A DNA stretch of 64,000 nt from Leuctra nigra (Eukaryota > Arthropoda > Insecta > Plecoptera > Leuctridae): the NCBI GenBank assembly GCA_934045905.1, contig OW203762.1, positions 55,081,411 through 55,145,410 on the forward strand, read 5' to 3'. How positions within the stretch are numbered: position 1 is the first letter of the stretch; the number at the start of each line of letters is the position of its first letter. The notes below the pieces were generated by a model. That model was not told the DNA's origin. It worked only from the letters and a program-made list of their open reading frames with translations, and did no database searches. Below are positions 57,904 through 64,000 of the stretch, piece by piece. The position numbers and the translations under genes were made by a program.

Positions 57904-60900
57904 ATAGGTCTAATCTGTGTTTTCTTTTGTCATTTGTAAAAGTGTAAATACATTATTGAGTATATAAGCAGAAAGAAAATGTGAGTGATTTTTTCCCTAG
58001 ATTTCTGTGTTTCCCGAAACCAATTCCAAAGTACCTAAATATACCTTGACAAGATGCAAATAACCAAACAAATTTAATGTTGTTTAAAAACAACAAGTAC
58101 TGAAAGTAGCAGAAATTAAATTGATTTTGAAAAGTATATTTCCAATTTTTTCAGTTGCTTTCTTGACAACACAACATAACGGAGTATCACTGTTGATTTT
58201 AAATTTCAACATATGTATGTTTTACGTATACCTAAAACATACATACCTACCTAAAATACGAGTTAAAATAAAAAACAGAATATTGGTGAATACAAATAAT
58301 TAACTATTCAGTTTTTCTCGATTCATGAATCCAAAAGCATCTAAATGTAATGGGCAGGCTCTTCAAGGACCTTCCAAAAACATTTAGCATAAGTAGTAGA
58401 CCAAGATGGATAAAATAGTGATAGGAAAAAAATTGTACCTAATTAAAGAGACGACAATTATGCGATCTGCGATCATAGTTTGAAGCCAAATTATTCATCG
58501 AATCAATATAAAATGATAGACATTGAATATGGCAGTTAAAGTCAGTTTTTCTTCAAGAAAGATCGCATTAGCTGGTGAAAGTGTCACCAAGAAATAGTGA
58601 TGTGGAAAAAATAGTAGGTACCTAAGGTTTCTAAATATTGGCTTCAATTGACTATATTTATTGAAAAAGAAACAAATATAGTAAATATCCGGTGGATCAT
58701 GAAATTATTGCTACCTACCTACACACGTTCTAATAAAGTGCTATTTTGAACAAAAGGGAGCTCACACGCGATGGTTTTGACAGCGACGTAACGTCTGTTT
58801 TCACCCCAACATGACGCAACGGACGAGCAACAAGAACGCCTGACAGACCTCATTCATCGCCTCGACGAATTCATGACTTTCCCGTCTTACACAACGCGAA
58901 TTCGATGAATAGCTTAGAGCCAAGACGCGGTTTTTGTGAGTCATTAGAAGGCGTCGGGCCGGGCGTCGCGACGCCGAGTGGGCGGCGCTCGACTAATCAT
59001 GGCGCAAAGAGGCGGGGCTTTTCATGCCGAACACGGCGACACTTCCCTGCATAATAATACTCCAACTTCCTTCATCAAGCTTCTGGGAGTTCTTCACCAA
59101 GTACGAGGACTTACTTACAAGTTTGCATCAAACTCTCAGCGTACAAAACAACAAAATACCTATCAATATATCCGTTTTATCACCACAAATATATTCATTC
59201 GATGCCCCAGCTCTATACTGTGATGTTTCAAAAAAATTGAAATAAAATATATATGGATTCAATTTCATGTTATGCTTTATAATAGCTGTCCTGCAGTTAG
59301 TTATTTTTTTCCTTTTGAGTCCGGTGCCTTCATCCTTCAGAATAGCGTCATTACGGCGAAAAAATAACCAATAAACTTCAGAGCTTTTTTACTTAAACAC
59401 ATAAAAGCGTTGTACTTAATTGCTGTGTTTGCTAAGAAGAAGAAGAAAAAGATTATCAGTCATCAATTTTATATCAAATCAATTTCGTAACATAATGTCT
59501 TTTTGTTTTTAAATTTGACGATCATCAAAAAGTTTCTATGAATCGAGATTTCGGTCCGACCCCATTGCACATTTTGAAACTCTTGAGCTCTGCTTGCTCA
59601 AACAAACAGTTCTGTTAAAACAGGAAACGCGAACTCAAGACACGATATTAAAGAGCGGGGATCTGAATTGCAAATGCAGCGAAATGTATTTTGCTTCCAC
59701 CCCCAGCGTAATCCTTATTGGCAACGTAAACGCGTCGCTCGATATCGGGGGGTGCGAGCGGCGGAGGGAAGAGTATAATGACGACATGGCTTGGTGGCGT
59801 GCGCGAGATTTATAATCCCAAACAGATTAAATTTCAATGCTTTCAACAAGTCAAATAGAATCATTATTATAGAAGCTCAATGTTGCAGTTGAATATATAA
59901 ACTGCTTGTTTGGTTGGAGAGTGAATTATCAATAAATAAAATCGTCATTTGGAAACGATTTGGTGATTCTATTGACGACGGTTGATTTGGTTATTTTAAC
60001 TATTATTCAGTTTTATTCATTTTTAAATGGATGAATCAGATATGATATGAATCAGAAATGATTTTCTTATAAAATACAGTTTTGTGTACTTAGTTATGAA
60101 AATAACTTGTGTTGTGAAACACCGGTGTCAGGGTTGCGGTAGACCTCCAAGATTGTACAATAACATACTCGTATGTGACAACAGTTTCGTTTTTAAAAGG
60201 CTTCATTGAAGTAATTAGAGAGCCATCTTTCTGTAGTGAAGAACAAACACACTAATTAATTAGACAAATAGCGTCATTCAGAAGAGGCTGCGTGTTCGGT
60301 GGAGGTGCCGTGTTTGCCTCGAAGTGACCTCCGACCTCGTCACGTGACCGCCACGTGTGGCTGACAATTACACAGGTTAATCTCCCCCCCCCCTCGAACC
60401 CCACAGACAATGCCTTGAGCCGGATCAACAGAGATAAGATTAGCTGCAATTCGATCAGCCAGCGGAATTACAGATTTCAATTCCAGGTTTTCATTTCAAG
60501 AGGGAGAATGTTAGGGGAGGATTTAGAATTAATAATACTACCTGTAATAGATCGTTGGTGATTGCATGACGAATTGCACGCTGGGAGGAATCATTCGGGG
60601 ATGTGAGGCGGGGAGAAGGCCCGATTCTGTCAACATTTTATTTCACTTTATGCTATGTTATTCAATTGGTGTTCACATTTATCATCATAGGAAATCATAC
60701 AATCGTAGGGTCCTTACGCAATTTGCTCACAATATTTTATACGCTCCGTATACACTCACACTTACTCAACATACAAAATCATACATAAAAATCAACAAAT
60801 TGCTTGGCGCATCGTATTTTTGTCTATATTATAGATATAAATATAGGTACATTGATTTCAGGCCGTATCCGTCTATATTATTAACGATGCGAAAAGTATT

Positions 60901-63900
60901 TTTTTTTGATTTTTTAAATAGTTTTGACTTGGCCCATTTTTTGATATCACTATACTTTTCAGTGCTGAATTTTAGATTTATTTCGTTTTTTTTAGTTGAA
61001 GAGACTTGGCTGCCATTTTTACACATAGTGTTTTTTCTGGGACGTTTTATTTATCAAACGTATGGTCAGAATACATACCTACATTATAATACGCAATGTG
61101 TCTTCATTCACAAATGCTTTTGCTAAAAAAATAATAGCTCTATATGACGATATCTCCAATCATAAGATCTAAATAACTCAGAAATGTGATATAATCAAGA
61201 AAGAAATATCTACCTTAGAGATCCGAAAGAAAAACAGATCTCGAATTGTATGCAAATATTGTGACGAGAGTTGAGTGGCTCCATCTAGTAGAGGAAAATC
61301 AAGTTCTTTATTCCCAAATTGTCGGTTCTCCATAACAATAAAACACAATTACACATATAAATTGGAAGTGAATGGATTTGCCGTGTAGTCGAGTGTGGTT
61401 CCCTGCGAGGGTGATTCTGCGGCTGTCACTCGCATACTTTCCTCGCGGAGAAGAAACCCGCTGGACTTGGCAGACGCCCTCTGTGCCGGACAACGATGAC
61501 AAAATATTTATTGATGATGGGCAGCGCGGGGGGAGGGGGGAGGGGTGTCGTTGACAGCGTGAAACTACCGGATTTATTAACTCGAACACCCGACACAAAA
61601 TGTTACAGACTAACACCCCTCTTTTATCGACCCCCATCATCATGTGGCAAAAACATCCCCGCAGGCCTCTGTTTTATGCCCCGCTGTCATATATCACGTT
61701 ACACTGGGGTCATTTGTCAACCGATACAAGCAAAACGTTATTTAGCTGGACAATTGCGGGGATTAATTGTTTTAAAGACTGTTTCTGGTGTAAATTATGA
61801 GCCATTATAAAGTACATTGTGATTGATAACTCGTTTTCGAATTTTGACGAAGTTGAATATCAATTGATAATCCAATACAATTTCCAAGGAACAGTAAAAG
61901 TTGTAATCCAGTTCAGAAAATATAGAATGACTTTCAATATGAATAATGGAATACGGACGATTTTCATATTATAATATTAAGAAGTAGATTTTCAAAAGAA
62001 TACATTTCGACAAGTACTTCCTTCCCTTATAACATATTTAAATTGTACAAAATTCTCTGACAACAACATTTTAACTATATAGAAAGTAGCTATAATAAAC
62101 TTCTTCTCTTGGAAATGTTATTCAAGATACAATGATCCACAACAGCAGTATTCGTCCAGCTCTAATCGCCCCATTGTCTTCTCCCCCTGCATCGATTAGC
62201 CCGCTCCGTCGCGACGTGTGGCGTCTCATAAAGCCTTCATCACCAGCGCCGCGACGCCGGCGTCCAGTCAATCAAAGCCGGGATTAACACCCGCCATTCA
62301 GGGCAGTAAGACACAGGCGGGGTGGGTAAATATTTGCTGCCTTCTGTCCACGTCACGCCACGCACGGTGAGCATTCGCCCATTATAGAAATATGACAGGA
62401 ATTATTGACAACTCAGGCAGGACATCACGACGAGGGCTAATCCGGGGAGATTGCTTTGCTAGTGGATTATTTACATAGGAGCAATAGAGTGGATAATTAT
62501 TAGATAGCTGTCTGCGACGATATAACAAAAGTATGCTTTAAACTTGCACCTAAAGTGATTTCATTATGGAAACAAATCTCCTATAAATACAGCTGATTAC
62601 AATTTCTATAGGTGCATTGTATTTTGACCTCTTGAATCAGTTGTCTCTCAAATCAACCTTCCACACAATAGCTTTACCTTCGCGGATTTTATATTGTTTT
62701 CTTTTATGCAAATGGCACGTACATTTTAATTTTGTGGAATTATTGTAATTAATAGAAATTAAAAAAATTAATTACAGCGACCATTGATAAGAAAAATCAG
62801 ATACTTACCTAAGTTATTAAAAATAATAAGTATGAATTTTACTGTAAATAAAAGAAATAATAAAGTTGTATTCAACATTCAAATAAATGCAACTAAGACT
62901 TAATTAAAAGCAAGACGTGATGTTCTGAAAGGAGCTTAAAGAGAAATTATTCAAAGATTTGGAGCTTGAATAATATTATTGTAGGTATTCATTGCTTTGT
63001 ATTCTCCCTCGCCAAGCATTCCTGCAATATTTTCGAGTTTTCAATTGTCAAGGAAATAAAGAAGAGTTTGAGATACGAAGAGAAAAAGAAATGAAAGTTC
63101 GACTGATGGATCTTCTTCGTGTGGGGCGGCAAGAAAATGACTGGCATTTCATTCACAACGAAATGAATCGCAGAGAAGCAACTCCTCATTGTTCGTAAAA
63201 AATATAGTAAAATGCAGCCACTTGCCATAACTTCGGTAAGTAATTTCCATTGTGGTGTTTTGGGCGCGGGGGCGGGTTGACCCTCGTTGACAGCTCTGAC
63301 CAAACACGTGGGCCGTCACCCGCGATGACGGCTCACCAAAACAGGTGACACACGACTTTTCAGATCGACGTATTTTCTTAAGGAATGTCTCCCCGGGAGG
63401 TCTCCTCCGCCCAGCAATGTCCACACACCTCCGTCAGGTGTCAGGTGATGCATTCCAAGCCTCCCGTGCGCTCCCGGGCATGCGCAAGTCATTCACAGCC
63501 ATTGCAATCATAATGAACACTGTGTGAAATGCACATTGCAAAACATAATACAGTTTGATTAGGTTGGTAACAGCCATTGCAATCATATTGAACACTGTAT
63601 GAAATTCACATTGCAAAACATTATACAGTTGGTAACAAGTTGACGATCTCATCATGTGTACAGAAATACATTAGAAATACAATCCTTGTGCACAACCAAA
63701 TTAATCAATCATATTTCGAGTGTTGAAGTCCCATCCAAATCTCATTATTACTAAGTTCTTCAGTGTGGAGGACATCCTGAAGTATGGAGTGTGGCGAATG
63801 GTTTACAAGTTCCGGGTTTGTCTCGCAGGTAGCATATTTTTATCATGACTCCGTAGCTCAATTTAGTCGGTGATGTTCGATGCTTGATGTATACATAGCA

Positions 63901-64000
63901 GAGCTGGACAGTGGACTGGGAAGAAGCCCGTAAAAAGAAGGGCAAGTGAAGAAAGAAAAACATGTACGGAAAAAATGATTGAATCGAAAAATATGGAAAG
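57904..64000. other. Downstream non-coding region with GC-rich islands
   Basis: No gene is supported. Possible regulatory islands: 58780-59040 (GGGCGTCGCGACGCCG), 60290-60420 (CACGTGACCGCCACGTG), 61370-61560 (G-rich GGGGGGAGGGGGGAGGGG) and 62150-62470. The last has GCGCCGCGACGCCGGCGTCC and several GATTA/TAATCC homeodomain-type cores. A 75-bp direct repeat lies at 63494-63640. The 186-codon ORF at 60566-61126 is AT-rich and resembles no known protein. Confidence 0.5.
63494..63640. repeat. 75-bp direct tandem repeat, 2 copies
   Basis: ACAGCCATTGCAATCATA at 63495 recurs at 63570. Both copies continue with AACACTGT, CACATTGCAAAACAT and ATACAGTT. Confidence 0.9.

Noticed and set aside
60566..61126. 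186-codon ORF rich in Phe, Tyr and Ile
   Set aside because: AT-rich, no recognisable domain, no coding-like composition or splice context; most likely chance, though long enough to check.

Overview
This window is nuclear DNA of an arthropod, almost certainly an insect. It is AT-rich and intron-dense, with GC-rich coding exons, GT-AG introns, AATAAA signals and many short inverted-repeat transposons. It shows no bacterial-style operons, rRNA, CRISPR or viral genes. Its homeobox protein best resembles insect scarecrow/Nkx2.1. A sap-feeding hemipteran is possible, but the order is a guess.

Layout: 1-5.07 kb is a 35-bp minisatellite of about 145 units, each resembling a 3' splice site. At 5.3-5.56 kb lies a possible terminal coding exon of an unseen upstream gene. 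From 5.6 to 16.4 kb the DNA is non-coding: MITEs, a tRNA-derived SINE and two inverted copies of a dispersed repeat with GAGCGAGC ends. From 16.4 to 27.5 kb lies a GH13_17 / SLC3-type gene on the + strand. Ten exons join exactly into 654 codons: an N-terminal membrane anchor with a juxtamembrane cysteine, then a complete alpha-glucosidase body with the Asp-Glu-Asp catalytic residues. A second, canonical maltase-type exon at 16427-16574 ends in the same splice phase, so it could replace the membrane-anchor exon.

From 30.5 to 57.9 kb, on the same strand, lies an NK2-class homeobox gene (scarecrow/Nkx2.1). Five coding exons join exactly into 358 codons carrying the TN motif, a homeodomain split over three exons, the NK2-specific domain and polyglutamine. 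Its introns are 10.4, 6.9, 4.0 and 2.6 kb and hold MITEs, dispersed-repeat copies and an 81-bp minisatellite with an open frame. The stretch 57.9-64 kb has no gene I can support, only GC-rich islands that may be regulatory.

The most striking pattern is that tandem repeats sit on splice junctions of the SLC3/maltase gene. Three different exon ends are duplicated together with their 5' splice sites (99 bp x about 3-4; 139/140 bp x7; 19 bp x7). Two 3' splice sites are immediately preceded by expanded repeats (GATGAC/GATGAT; 33 bp x about 6). All exon joins were made by eye; no alignment, database search or transcript data was available.
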